From an uncultured OM182 clade bacterium (lineage in GTDB: Bacteria > Pseudomonadota > Gammaproteobacteria > Pseudomonadales > Azotimanducaceae): a DNA stretch of 54,927 bases. The notes beneath the pieces are model-generated. The model saw nothing but the letters and a program-made list of their open reading frames with translations. It did not search any database and was not told where the DNA came from. Below, one piece after another: positions 41,368-50,792 of the stretch. The first letter of the stretch is position 1; each line of letters starts with the position of its first letter. Position numbers and translations under genes: made by a program. The stretch is taken from positions 1 through 54,927 of the forward strand of contig CAJJAA010000020.1 in assembly GCA_905182025.1 (NCBI GenBank). The letters are read 5' to 3'.

Positions 41368-41964
41368 TCAGGCATAGCCTAAACGCTTTGCTGTTTCTTC
41401 GACCGCTGACTTCGCCACTAAAAGCGTATCGAGAGGGTCATAGCTTGCTGCAAGAAATGCTTCTCGCGCAGAATCTTTCATTTCTACGTTAAAGACATGG
41501 TTGCCACAAATAACTTTCAAACCTTCAATGTCCACAATCATGTCAGTGTCTGGGTCATTAGCAATAATTTTTGCAATCATCTCTCGGTCTGTTTTAACCA
41601 TCGTCACGCAGGGAATGCCAAGCGTTGTGCAGTTGCCATGAAAGATCTCTGCGAAGCTTTCAGCGATAACAGCCTTGAAGCCAAACTTCTGAATTGCTTG
41701 CGGTGCATGTTCACGACTTGAACCACAGCCAAAGTTGGCATCAGAGATCAGAACTTGGGCTCCACTGTGCTCGGCTTTGTCCAGTACATGATGCTTGGAG
41801 TTGTCTTGCGTATCGAACCTTTCATCATAAAATAATGCCGGGCCCAACTCATCGAAGGTTACACACTTCAGAAATCGTGCTGGAATGATTCGATCCGTGT
41901 CTATGTCATTGCCTGCAACATAAACACCTTTACCACTAACTTTCTCAATCTTCATACCGGTCAT
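41368..41964 (-). CDS. leuD: 3-isopropylmalate dehydratase small subunit
   Basis: Swivel-domain partner of LeuC in isopropylmalate (and citramalate) isomerisation. Motifs are GNDIDTDRIIPARFLK near the N-terminus, NFGCGSSREHAPQA, and CVTMVKTDRE. The 198-residue length is normal. The start at 41964 has GGAGTAGGTG directly upstream and is five bases from the leuC stop. Confidence 0.97.
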   Translation of the reverse strand: MTGMKIEKVSGKGVYVAGNDIDTDRIIPARFLKCVTFDELGPALFYDERFDTQDNSKHHVLDKAEHSGAQVLISDANFGCGSSREHAPQAIQKFGFKAVIAESFAEIFHGNCTTLGIPCVTMVKTDREMIAKIIANDPDTDMIVDIEGLKVICGNHVFNVEMKDSAREAFLAASYDPLDTLLVAKSAVEETAKRLGYA

Positions 41965-41969
41965 ATCAC

Positions 41970-43379
41970 CTACTCCAACCCAAATACTTCTCTGGCGTCC
42001 GCTACCTGCCCTTCAATTGCCGCTGCCGCGACCATCATTGGACTCATTAACAATGTTCTACCCGTCGGTGAGCCCTGTCGGCCTACAAAGTTTCTATTTG
42101 AACTTGAAGCACAAATTTCATCGCCAACAAGTTTATCTGGATTCATTGCTAAGCACATTGAACAACCTGGGAGACGCCATTCAAACCCAGCGGCCTCGAA
42201 AATTTCGTGAAGGCCAAGCGCTCTTGCAGCAACATCGACTTTTTCGGATCCAGGTACCGCAATCGCTTTCACGTTCGAAGCAACATGCCTACCCTCGATT
42301 AACTTAGCAACAGCTTCAAAATCACTTAGCCGGCCGTTCGTACAGCTGCCAATAAAGGCGACATCAATCTTTGTTCCCTTAATCGGTGCGTTAGCTGCCA
42401 ACTTCATGTAGGACAGCGCATCGTTAATCAGATCCTTATCGAGCCCTTCGACCGCTTCAGGATCCGGTGTTAACTCTTCGATAGAAATTGACTGTGCCGG
42501 TGTAATACCCCATGTGACCGTTGGTTTAATCTCTGCAGCCTGAATCACAATTTCATCATCGTAGCTTGCGTCTGCATCCGACGCGTAAGACTTCCAACGT
42601 TCTACTGCTGAATCAAACTCGGCACCTTGAGGTGACCGTTCTTTACCCTGCAGAAAATCAAATGTTGTTTGATCAGGGTTGATATAACCGCAACGCGCAC
42701 CGCCTTCAATGCTCATATTACAGACCGTCATGCGCTCTTCCATCGTCATACTCTCAATGGCTGAGCCAGCATATTCATAGGCAAAACCTACGCCACCGTT
42801 TACCCCAAGCATTCGAATGATGTGCAAGGTCACATCCTTGGCCGTAACCCCTGCTGATAGTTTGCCTTCAACGCTGATGCGCCGAACTTTAAGCGGGTCA
42901 ATTGCCAATGTTTGACTTGCCAGCACATCGCGTACTTGGCTGGTACCAATACCGAGTGCAATACACCCAAAAGCACCATGCGTAGAAGTGTGACTATCGC
43001 CACAGCAGATTGTCATACCCGGTTGCGTTAAGCCCAGTTCAGGACCGACAACATGGACAATACCCTGCGATCCCGACTTAGGTGCAAAAAACTCTATACC
43101 TGCTTCTTCGGTCGCGTCGCTCAAAACCTGAATCATTTTTTCAGCCATATCATCGCTTAATGGGCGAGATTGATCCGTCGTTGGAATGATGTGATCAACA
43201 GTGGCAAATGTTCTTTGGGGGTACGCAACGCCTAGTCCCTTGTCCTTCAACATACCGAAGGCCTGAGGGCTGGTTACTTCATGGATTAGATGCAACGCGA
43301 TAAATAACTGATACTGGCCACTTTCTAACTGACCAACCACATGATCGTCCCACACCTTTTGATAGAGGTTTTTACCCAC
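41970..43379 (-). CDS. leuC: 3-isopropylmalate dehydratase large subunit
   Basis: Aconitase-family [4Fe-4S] enzyme. Cluster cysteines lie in FIGSCTNGR and [11 protein letters not shown]. The active-site [13 protein letters not shown] is present. The length is 469 residues. The start is GTG at 43379 with CGGAG ten bases upstream. It heads leuC-leuD-cimA. Pairing leuCD with cimA means the same dehydratase serves both leucine and isoleucine synthesis. leuB, needed for the next step in both, is not in the window. Confidence 0.97.
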   Translation of the reverse strand: MGKNLYQKVWDDHVVGQLESGQYQLFIALHLIHEVTSPQAFGMLKDKGLGVAYPQRTFATVDHIIPTTDQSRPLSDDMAEKMIQVLSDATEEAGIEFFAPKSGSQGIVHVVGPELGLTQPGMTICCGDSHTSTHGAFGCIALGIGTSQVRDVLASQTLAIDPLKVRRISVEGKLSAGVTAKDVTLHIIRMLGVNGGVGFAYEYAGSAIESMTMEERMTVCNMSIEGGARCGYINPDQTTFDFLQGKERSPQGAEFDSAVERWKSYASDADASYDDEIVIQAAEIKPTVTWGITPAQSISIEELTPDPEAVEGLDKDLINDALSYMKLAANAPIKGTKIDVAFIGSCTNGRLSDFEAVAKLIEGRHVASNVKAIAVPGSEKVDVAARALGLHEIFEAAGFEWRLPGCSMCLAMNPDKLVGDEICASSSNRNFVGRQGSPTGRTLLMSPMMVAAAAIEGQVADAREVFGLE

Positions 43380-43409
43380 TGAAATGCTCCGAAATCCGCA
43401 AATTTATTG

Positions 43410-43458
43410 ACCGCGGATTCTAGCATGATTAAGCGGCATGGGGATTCCAATATGGAAT
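43410..43458 (-). promoter_or_regulatory. leuC promoter with LysR-type dyad
   Basis: On the minus strand an extended -10 TGCTAGAAT (TAGAAT at 43417-43422) has no good -35. The perfect dyad ATTCCA-3-TGGAAT (43444-43458), which contains the T-N11-A core of LysR-family boxes, is centred about 41 bases upstream of the predicted start. This is the layout of an activator-dependent promoter. Confidence 0.5.
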
Positions 43459-43556
43459 TACGGTAATTACCTGAAAAGTATGGCAAACATCTGAGCCGCC
43501 AGAAAGAACGTGAAAAACAGTAAGTTGCCAGAGTGGAGACCGGGTTGGGGCAACCG

Positions 43557-45854
43557 TCAACCCGCCTGCTTGCGTGCTACTTCCAATACTCGGCTGGCCA
43601 GCTTCGAATTCGGCAGTACTTCGTAGAAGTATTTTTGCTCGCTAGGTTCAACGATTTGTCCATTCGCCCAACCACGAACCAGACCCTCACGTATGACCAA
43701 CTCTCGCTCTTTTCCAGCCAGATCGGGAAATCGGCCAAAAAACATGGTTTCTGAGCTTTCACCAATATTTATTTTGAATTTTTTTAGTGGTATTTCAGAC
43801 ATTAATTTTTTGAACCCGCCATCGTCCAATAAAATACCATTAACGTTGTAACGGGCATATTCCTGTCCTTTTTCATCTTGCTCGCGCTCTGATTTCTGTA
43901 TTGAGAGCACATCGACATTAAAAGGAGAGTCGGACAAAAGATCTCTAAGTTGCCATGAACACGATGACAATCGATCAGCATCACCAATCGCTGAAGATAT
44001 CATTATCGGTTTAGTCTCATCAAACAAAAATACAGGGCTTTTGTCTCGATAACTTATACCGATGCCAATCTCCAAAGTGGGCAAATCTGTTTGACGAGAA
44101 TGACTATTTTTCGAACGAACAATATCTAGAATGTCTTTTGCGACGCCACAGCTTCTGGAGACGCTGTACCACTGTTCGGGTCGATTACTTTCTTCGACAA
44201 CTGAAAGAATGACAGCATCACCTTCAATGAAGACTTTGCTTGCACCGTAGGTCGGCAGAATATCCGTAATAGGATTGAAGAACCTAAGGCTAAAGTAGGA
44301 GGCTGGGTTCAAATCTCGATTACTAAGCTCTTCAGTAACTTTTGTCGAACCCCTTACATCCGCCTTTAAAATGCAGTGGTGTATGACTTGCGGCGCTGAG
44401 GACTCGAGTAGTTTATTTTCCTCCTCTGACAGCAACTCGTAAAGCCGACCACCTGCCCGAGCGAGCTGTATTTCATCTGGCTCCGTGATTACAGAGATTC
44501 TGTTTAAGACTCTGTGGGCAAAGCGAAAGTACTTCAGGTGTAATCGATACCGGCCTATATCAGCGAGTAGCCTAAGAAAAATCTCGTCCAACTCTTCTTT
44601 AAACTGCTTATCGACATCCTCAACGAGGTCATCGAGTCTCTTGATCAGCGCGTTTGCGCCTTCTTGTGTTCGATCGATTCGCGCCAGCAGCTTTTTAGTG
44701 TCGTTACCTGTGACGTAGGCACAAGCGATAGGTAATTCAATTAGATCTTCATCTGCAATGGACCATTTTCCTCGCAGCAAATAAGACGCGATAGCCTGCT
44801 TCATATCATCTTCACTGAACATTTTTTTTCTCAGCTCTGTCGCTTTTTTGAGCAACTTCTTAACCTCGGATCTAAAACCCCAGTGAGCTCTTCTTCCAAG
44901 CTCTTGCTTCACCCGACCAAGAGAACGTTCATGAATACTTGCATCGAATAAAATTCGATAATTTGCCGGCTGTTCCAACCAACAAAAATTTTCCGTAACC
45001 AAGTCATTTTGGTTTTCACTAGGGCCGAGAAGATCCTGAGAACTAAAAAGACCATGCAATGTGTCAAACACTTCCGATTGAACTGACTGCAATTTAATAT
45101 CAGTTTTTAATGCTATAATATCGCGCTCCGGTACGAGCTGCCCCAGCATATCTTCAAGCTGCAAGTTGGCTTCTGTGATCCCTTCCCCTTGGCCAGGCCA
45201 CAATCCGTAACAATCCACCAACAAATGAATATCTCTCGGTCCGGATGCTGACAGCATGGGATTAAAAATAATATGTGACTGCTCGGGGAAAACGTCACCT
45301 AATAACTGTTTGCGTTGTTCACGCAGCCCATTCTCTTCTCTTTGTAGCAATTCAAAAAGTAACCGATTAATACGGAACAAGAATTGACCGGAGTGCTTTC
45401 GTATTCGCGCTAATCTTTCTTGCGTCGGTAGCAGGTTCCTTGACCCCGCAAACTGTTGTTGACCAACAGACTCCTCGAGTTTTTTGACAACATCATCGAG
45501 CTGCCTCCTCACTTCCTGCAAAATGAATTTAACAACACCAAACTGAAGAAAATTAATCGTAGCCACATCGAGATCGGCCTTTGCTCGATACAAGGTTGTC
45601 CGCATCATGTTCCTGTAGGTCTCGCGAAACACTTCTGTTTCTTTAGCGAGCAAGCCAGCCTTTGAACCAGCCACGATTCTCTTGACGGCATTTTCGATGA
45701 CGTCTTTAGCGGCAAAAAGAAACCCATCACTCAAATGAACATCGACATGATAGTTATCAATACCGCGATGTAGCGCACTGACATCCATTTCAATAGACTT
45801 CGGTGAGCTAATGGTTGCGATGATGTCGTTACGACTTGAAATCTGCTTAGTCAT
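43557..45854 (-). CDS. Large protein with a divergent class III nucleotidyl-cyclase-like domain
   Basis: A 765-residue soluble protein I do not recognise as a whole. Residues 1-480 are mostly helical with no membrane segments. From about 490 the sequence follows the class III cyclase pattern. First metal Asp499 is in ILKADVRGST and second metal Asp546 is in FIEGDAVIL, 47 residues later. A GIGISY strand follows, then Arg628 in IGDADRLSS, in the place of the catalytic Arg of the VN-x-AAR motif. The usual transition-state Asn is Gly624, and the lysine and acidic residue that choose ATP are not conserved. It could be a true cyclase with altered specificity, a pseudo-enzyme binding nucleotide, or a sensor. 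It is a lone gene between leuC and a GNAT gene. Confidence 0.65.
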   Translation of the reverse strand: MTKQISSRNDIIATISSPKSIEMDVSALHRGIDNYHVDVHLSDGFLFAAKDVIENAVKRIVAGSKAGLLAKETEVFRETYRNMMRTTLYRAKADLDVATINFLQFGVVKFILQEVRRQLDDVVKKLEESVGQQQFAGSRNLLPTQERLARIRKHSGQFLFRINRLLFELLQREENGLREQRKQLLGDVFPEQSHIIFNPMLSASGPRDIHLLVDCYGLWPGQGEGITEANLQLEDMLGQLVPERDIIALKTDIKLQSVQSEVFDTLHGLFSSQDLLGPSENQNDLVTENFCWLEQPANYRILFDASIHERSLGRVKQELGRRAHWGFRSEVKKLLKKATELRKKMFSEDDMKQAIASYLLRGKWSIADEDLIELPIACAYVTGNDTKKLLARIDRTQEGANALIKRLDDLVEDVDKQFKEELDEIFLRLLADIGRYRLHLKYFRFAHRVLNRISVITEPDEIQLARAGGRLYELLSEEENKLLESSAPQVIHHCILKADVRGSTKVTEELSNRDLNPASYFSLRFFNPITDILPTYGASKVFIEGDAVILSVVEESNRPEQWYSVSRSCGVAKDILDIVRSKNSHSRQTDLPTLEIGIGISYRDKSPVFLFDETKPIMISSAIGDADRLSSCSWQLRDLLSDSPFNVDVLSIQKSEREQDEKGQEYARYNVNGILLDDGGFKKLMSEIPLKKFKINIGESSETMFFGRFPDLAGKERELVIREGLVRGWANGQIVEPSEQKYFYEVLPNSKLASRVLEVARKQAG

Positions 45855-46286
45855 CTATTGTTTGTACTCTTAAACGTCAGATGCATCTGATGCACCTGAT
45901 GAAACTAATAATATCTATATCTTAAACTGCCTCTCTAAGCCCAACTTAGAAAAAGGGTTGACGTCTAACCAACGTTCAACATCTTACATGCAAGATAAAC
46001 TAACTCTCGCCTGGCACGAAACCGCCTGATTCAACATGAGAACTCCATCAAGAAAACCGCACCTGTGCTAAATTGAAACGGCGTCGATAATCTAGGCCAT
46101 CACTGAGGCAGACAAATCGCCACCTGAATCAGTCATTAGTGCTAATAGAACTCGGTTTTTCTTGTTAGTTCAAGTATTTACCCTAGTGAAATACGCATAC
46201 ACTAGCCTCTATGATCCCACTTTACGGGTAAACAATATTCCCAGTTTAACTGTGAATTCATCTAAAACTCGACACATTGATCACTT
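45855..46286. other. Divergent non-coding region with two dyads
   Basis: These 432 bases lie between the cyclase-like gene and the GNAT gene. They contain a 14-bp palindrome (45877-45890) and a spaced inverted repeat CTAGTG-11-CACTAG (46183-46205). Apart from these I see no genes, tRNA or long repeats. Confidence 0.5.
45877..45890. promoter_or_regulatory. Perfect 14-bp palindrome upstream of the cyclase-like gene
   Basis: TCAGATGCATCTGA reads the same on both strands and lies 22 bases before the ATG at 45854. A related half-site (GATGCACCTGATGA) continues on its upstream side. It looks like an operator placed to repress the cyclase-like gene. Confidence 0.45.
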
Positions 46287-46874
46287 ATGAACCTAATAAA
46301 ACCGGCCAAACGTCAAGTCGCCGATCAGTTCGAAACCGAGCGGTTGGTGATTCGTCGTTATCAAACGACTGACATAGAGGCGCTATATGCTGCCGCGAGA
46401 GAATCAATCGAGGAAGTATCGCGATTTCTTCCCTGGTGCCATCCTGATTATTCAATCGCCGAGTCCAAACAATGGGTCACCCTGGTGATCAAAAATTGGG
46501 GAGTAAGTAATCTATTCAGCTTCGTGATTGAAGAAAAGTCTTCACGGCGGTTTATCGGTAGTGTTGGCATCAATGCTGTCGATTTACATCCCATGGTGAA
46601 TCTAGGCTATTGGCTTAGATCCAGTGAGACAGGCAAGGGCTACGCCATTGAGGCTGCGCAGGGGATAATAGACTGGACTTTTGCGGAACTCCAATCGCAA
46701 CGAATTGAGATCATCCTCTCGGTTGAGAATAACCCAAGTAAAAAAGTCGCTGAGAAAACAGGTGCGCGACACGAGGGTATATTAGCAAGTCGCTTGTTAT
46801 TACACGGTAGGCTTCACGACGCCCATCTGTTTGCCCTAACCCGGGATAGTCGACTCGACGATCATTCGACATAG
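46287..46874 (+). CDS. GNAT acetyltransferase, RimJ/RimL type
   Basis: A 195-residue N-acetyltransferase. FETERLVIRRYQTTDIEAL opens the fold, NLGYWLRSSETGKGYAIEA carries the acetyl-CoA-binding segment, and SVENNPSKKVAEKTG is typical of RimJ/RimL enzymes. The target (ribosomal protein alanine, amino acid or antibiotic) cannot be told. It is a single gene with no obvious ribosome-binding site. Confidence 0.88.
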   Translation: MNLIKPAKRQVADQFETERLVIRRYQTTDIEALYAAARESIEEVSRFLPWCHPDYSIAESKQWVTLVIKNWGVSNLFSFVIEEKSSRRFIGSVGINAVDLHPMVNLGYWLRSSETGKGYAIEAAQGIIDWTFAELQSQRIEIILSVENNPSKKVAEKTGARHEGILASRLLLHGRLHDAHLFALTRDSRLDDHST

Positions 46875-47053
46875 AGATGCGCAAAATAGCCTATTGACTC
46901 ACTATTAGTCTGCTAACATAGTTCGTCATACCGGTGTGGACCCGTGTTGCTTTTAGTCAATCTGACTTACACGGGAGCGAAAAAAGTCATCGTCGCCAGC
47001 ATCGACATTCAGTAAATGACTAAGCATAAATGTTCACAATACAGGAAACCCAG

Positions 47054-48469
47054 ATGAGCGAATCGAATCAACAGGACATCGGACAAGAAATGTTAGATGT
47101 GCTCAATCGTCAAAAGAAATCTTATCTCGCTGAAGGCGAAGTGAGTGCTGAAAAGCGTATCGATCGTCTTGATCGAACCATCAACATACTTGTCAAACAC
47201 GGCGACCGATTATGCGATGCGATGGCGGCAGACTTTGGCCACCGGTCAATCGAGCAGTCAAAGCTGACAGACATCAACGGTTCAATTGGTCCTTTGAAAG
47301 ATGCCAAGAAGCACCTGCGTCAATGGATGCGCCCGGAAAGACGCAAGGTCATGGTACCCCTTGGTCTATTTGGCTCCCGTGCACGAATTCAGTATCAACC
47401 CTTAGGCGTTGTTGGTTGTATCTCGCCCTGGAATTTTCCTGTGCAACTGACGTTTAGTCCCTTGGCAGGCGTTTTTGCAGCGGGTAATAGAACGATGATC
47501 AAGCCATCAGAGTTCACTCCAGCAACATCTGAATTAATGAAAGAGCTCTTTACAGAGGTCTTTGACGAAGATGAAGTGGCTATCTTCACCGGCGGACCCG
47601 AGGTCGGCACAGCCTTCAGCGCACTCCCCTTTGATCATATGTTATTTACTGGCGCTACAGCGATTGCTAAGCATGTCATGCGCGCGGCTTCGGAAAACCT
47701 TGTACCTTTAACGCTAGAACTGGGCGGAAAATCACCAGTGGTTATCAGCGAAAGTGCCGATATTGAACTTGCCGCATCAAATATTATGGCAGGTAAGACA
47801 ATGAACGCAGGCCAAATTTGTCTGGCGCCTGATTATGTGTTTGTTCCGGAAGATAAAGCTGACGATTTCATCAATGCAGCTAAAAACTCAGTGGCTAAAA
47901 TGTACCCGAATTTAAAAGACAACCCTGACTACACGTCGATCGTCAACGAACGGCACTTTGAACGACTCAATGGTTACATTGCAGATGCTAAAGCCAAAGG
48001 TGCCGAAGTGGTTGAGATAAACCCCGCGCAGGAGGATTTCAGCCAACAACAACATCATCGAATTCCTCCCACAATTATCGTCGACCCGACTGAAGATATG
48101 ACTGTCATGCAGGAGGAGATTTTTGGTCCGGTCCTGCCGGTGAAACGGTATAAAAATATCGAAGAGACACTGGACTACATTAACGACCACCCACGTCCCT
48201 TGGGCTTGTACTATTTTGGCCAAGATGCGCAAGAAGAGAAAAAGGTACTAACCCACACGACATCCGGTGGCGTGACTGTTAATGACGTAATCATGCATAT
48301 AGCCCAAGAAGATCTGCCCTTCGGTGGTGTTGGGCCAAGTGGCATGGGTGCATATCACGGTCATGACGGATTCAAAACTTTCAGCCACGCGAAAGCGGTT
48401 TATACGCAATCAAAATTAGTGTCTAAGCTCGCTGCCGCAATGAGACCGCCTTACAAAAAGGCTTCGTAG
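47054..48469 (+). CDS. Coniferyl-aldehyde dehydrogenase-type aldehyde dehydrogenase
   Basis: NAD(P)-dependent aldehyde dehydrogenase of the short (471-residue) class that includes CalB of Pseudomonas. Asn127 (SPWNFPV), Glu222 (LELGGKSP) and the nucleophile Cys256 (NAGQICLAPD) are all present. The start at 47054 has AGGAAA six bases upstream. An upstream ATG at 47030 adds eight residues. The substrate may be aromatic or medium-chain aldehydes; no lignin-pathway genes are adjacent, so the coniferyl name is by similarity only. Confidence 0.88.
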   Translation: MSESNQQDIGQEMLDVLNRQKKSYLAEGEVSAEKRIDRLDRTINILVKHGDRLCDAMAADFGHRSIEQSKLTDINGSIGPLKDAKKHLRQWMRPERRKVMVPLGLFGSRARIQYQPLGVVGCISPWNFPVQLTFSPLAGVFAAGNRTMIKPSEFTPATSELMKELFTEVFDEDEVAIFTGGPEVGTAFSALPFDHMLFTGATAIAKHVMRAASENLVPLTLELGGKSPVVISESADIELAASNIMAGKTMNAGQICLAPDYVFVPEDKADDFINAAKNSVAKMYPNLKDNPDYTSIVNERHFERLNGYIADAKAKGAEVVEINPAQEDFSQQQHHRIPPTIIVDPTEDMTVMQEEIFGPVLPVKRYKNIEETLDYINDHPRPLGLYYFGQDAQEEKKVLTHTTSGGVTVNDVIMHIAQEDLPFGGVGPSGMGAYHGHDGFKTFSHAKAVYTQSKLVSKLAAAMRPPYKKAS

Positions 48470-48839
48470 AAGAGAGCATGATTTACACATGTAAAAATGT
48501 GAACGCTTGCCAAGCCTGATTGGGTAACTACCAATCGGGCTTGAAAAGCTTTCGTTAGCTATCTTTAAGCGACATCTAGACTGTCGATGTAAATACCGGC
48601 AAAGCAGCATTGTCTACGATAGCTATTTATCAACCTTCACTTTCTGAATGACTAACGAGAACAAATAGGCCTGCGCTGATGCGCAGTGTTAATGGCGCTA
48701 AATTGTATGGTCACACTGGCACGGTTATGTTGCCGTCGTCATAGCAGTCTACGATTTTCAACATTAGATCGTCGATCGGAGACCTTAGCTTGCCCCTAAT
48801 GAACTCCAATCAACGCCAATTACGCCAAGTAACTTTGAT
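48470..48839. other. Gap between convergent genes with two hairpins
   Basis: These 370 non-coding bases separate the convergent aldehyde dehydrogenase and crotonase genes. They contain a 12-bp hairpin (48512-48542) and a smaller perfect one, CTGCGC-TGAT-GCGCAG (48670-48685), probably terminators for the two genes. No gene is visible. Confidence 0.55.
48512..48542 (+). terminator. Hairpin downstream of the aldehyde dehydrogenase gene
   Basis: AAGCCTGATTGG pairs with CCAATCGGGCTT over 12 positions with one G-U, around a 7-base loop, 43 bases after the stop. No U-tract follows, so termination efficiency is uncertain. Confidence 0.5.
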
Positions 48840-49670
48840 CTAGTGACCCGTGAACTTCGGTTTTCTGCGTTCTAGGAACGCATCAACGCCCTCTTTGAAA
48901 TCTTCGCTTTCAAACATACCAGCAAGGTGAACCATCAAATGATCGACAGACGTATCATACGATTGCTCTAACCCCATTCTCATCATACGTTTAGTTGTTT
49001 GAACGGCTAATGGCGCATTTTCAGCAATGTCTGTTGCCCACTCCATTGCGGTTTCCATCAATTTGTCATCTGGTACAACCGCATTAACCAAACCGATATC
49101 AAGGCTTTCCTGCGCATCAACAACCCTACCTCGATAGTAAAGTTCAGAAGCTTTGGCCCATCCAATCAAACGCGGTAGCAGCCAGGTACCGCCGCTTTCT
49201 GGTACAACGTTACGCTTGGCTGTAACCGCTGCCATCTTGCCGGATTCAGCTGAGATTCTGATATCACAAAGCAGCGCGATATCCATGCCGTAACCTGCAG
49301 CAGCACCATTAAGCGCACACACAATCGGTGTATCGATGTTCCACATAACGGTGATAGGTGCTTCTCTCAGACTAAACAATTGACGAGGTGGTTTATTGTC
49401 ACCCTTGCCTTTAGCTGAGGCACCGCTACCAATACCGCCTTGACCTACGGCAACGAGGTCGAGCCCAGCGCAGAAGCCACGTCCGGTTCCTGTTAAAATA
49501 ATGCAGCGGATCTCTGGATCCTTATTCGCCTCAACCATCTTCTCAGACAATTCCTGAAGCATTTCACGACTTATCGCATTGAGTCGCTCTGGTCGATTCA
49601 GGGTGATGATCGCAATTGCGCCTTTTTGCTCAATCAAGAGCTCCTCGGTTTTCGATTCACTTAATGCCAT
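48840..49670 (-). CDS. Enoyl-CoA hydratase/isomerase (crotonase family)
   Basis: A 276-residue crotonase. LNRPERLNAIS opens it, and the oxyanion-hole segments are GFCAGLDL and NGAAAGYGMDIALLCD. The glutamate equivalent to rat Glu164 is present at residue 158 (VPESGGTWLLPRL). The other catalytic glutamate, Glu144 of rat hydratase, aligns with Asp130 here, so it may be an isomerase or other crotonase rather than a hydratase. A strong AGGAG precedes the ATG. It is probably involved in fatty-acid or aromatic-acid degradation. Confidence 0.9.
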   Translation of the reverse strand: MALSESKTEELLIEQKGAIAIITLNRPERLNAISREMLQELSEKMVEANKDPEIRCIILTGTGRGFCAGLDLVAVGQGGIGSGASAKGKGDNKPPRQLFSLREAPITVMWNIDTPIVCALNGAAAGYGMDIALLCDIRISAESGKMAAVTAKRNVVPESGGTWLLPRLIGWAKASELYYRGRVVDAQESLDIGLVNAVVPDDKLMETAMEWATDIAENAPLAVQTTKRMMRMGLEQSYDTSVDHLMVHLAGMFESEDFKEGVDAFLERRKPKFTGH

Positions 49671-49784
49671 CTTTTCTTCTCCTCTTCGTGTGTTCTACAA
49701 ACTTTCAAAACTATTTTTGCGTTTTTTAGGTTATCACTATGAACGCGTCACATCGAAAACTCGCGTCTTACCAACACGTTCTTC

Positions 49785-50606
49785 TCAAATACTTTTTTGT
49801 TTCATAAATCGACTAATATCTTCAACGACTTTACTGCCGCGACGATGCAATCGCGTAAACTCTAGTATGATATCCACGTGGCCCATCGCTTCGTAGATCT
49901 CACGGTCCGCTTGCCCACCCGCCGTAACAACTTTTTCCATCAAGCTCTTGGAGTGCCCTCGCCTGACTCGAGTATCCTCTTTTCCATGCAGTAGATACAA
50001 CGGAGGAGCATCATGACGAATAAAGTTAACGGCCTGGGATTCTGCATAGCGTTCTTTCGGCGAGAAAAGGTCCCAGTGGTCGTCTTCCGTAAATGGATAG
50101 AAATCATACGGCCCGGCCAAGCCGACAAATCCACTTAGGCGTTGGTCGCAGTTGTAGCTCTGCGATAAAAGAGATTGATTAAGCGTTAGTAGTGAGCCTA
50201 ATTGAGCCCCCGCTGAATGCCCCATGATGAAAAGAGGCTGGTTCTCAGGAACATTTTCCAAGGTCCATTGGTAGGCTAATTGGGCATCTTGCAGAATCTC
50301 AGGAAATCTCACCGAGGGGTACAAACGGTAATCCGGCACAACCACATTAAAACCTTGGCAAGCCAGTGTATCCGCGACGAATCGGTAATCCGACTTGTTG
50401 CCGCTGCGCCAATTGCCGCCATAGAAAAATAGCACTGTCGGACGCGCTGAATCACCGTCAATACGATAATGGTCAAGGTAATTCCGATGTGCGCTACCAA
50501 AGGGAATATCACTCAAACGCTCATAGTCGCCGGAACGGGCTATAGCGTTTATTAGATTAAGACCCGCAGATTGATAGAATCCACCGATGAGTTCTTTAAT
50601 TTTCAA
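49785..50606 (-). CDS. Alpha/beta hydrolase (esterase/carboxylesterase-like)
   Basis: A 273-residue cytoplasmic hydrolase. Nucleophile Ser131 lies in MGHSAGAQ, Asp211 in HGKEDTRV and His243 in AMGHVD. The oxyanion-hole motif is FYGGNW instead of the usual HGGxW. The sequence resembles the BD-FAE/lipase class (hormone-sensitive-lipase-like) found beside fatty-acid genes. The start is TTG at 50606 with no good ribosome-binding site. It lies 114 bases upstream of the crotonase gene on the same strand; the two could be co-transcribed. Confidence 0.85.
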   Translation of the reverse strand: MKIKELIGGFYQSAGLNLINAIARSGDYERLSDIPFGSAHRNYLDHYRIDGDSARPTVLFFYGGNWRSGNKSDYRFVADTLACQGFNVVVPDYRLYPSVRFPEILQDAQLAYQWTLENVPENQPLFIMGHSAGAQLGSLLTLNQSLLSQSYNCDQRLSGFVGLAGPYDFYPFTEDDHWDLFSPKERYAESQAVNFIRHDAPPLYLLHGKEDTRVRRGHSKSLMEKVVTAGGQADREIYEAMGHVDIILEFTRLHRRGSKVVEDISRFMKQKSI

Positions 50607-50792
50607 TAGCTTATAACAACTTATTAACGTATTATTCGGCGCTTTTGGCGAGCAGCAAATGCCTCTGGTATGAGACGTTAACCAGGCGCCTAGAAAACCA
50701 CAAGCACCAATATAAAACCATCCCTCCTAGTAAAATTTGCAGGATTTCAACAACGCACGACTCCACTTAGAGTCACAGAGACAAAACTCAAA

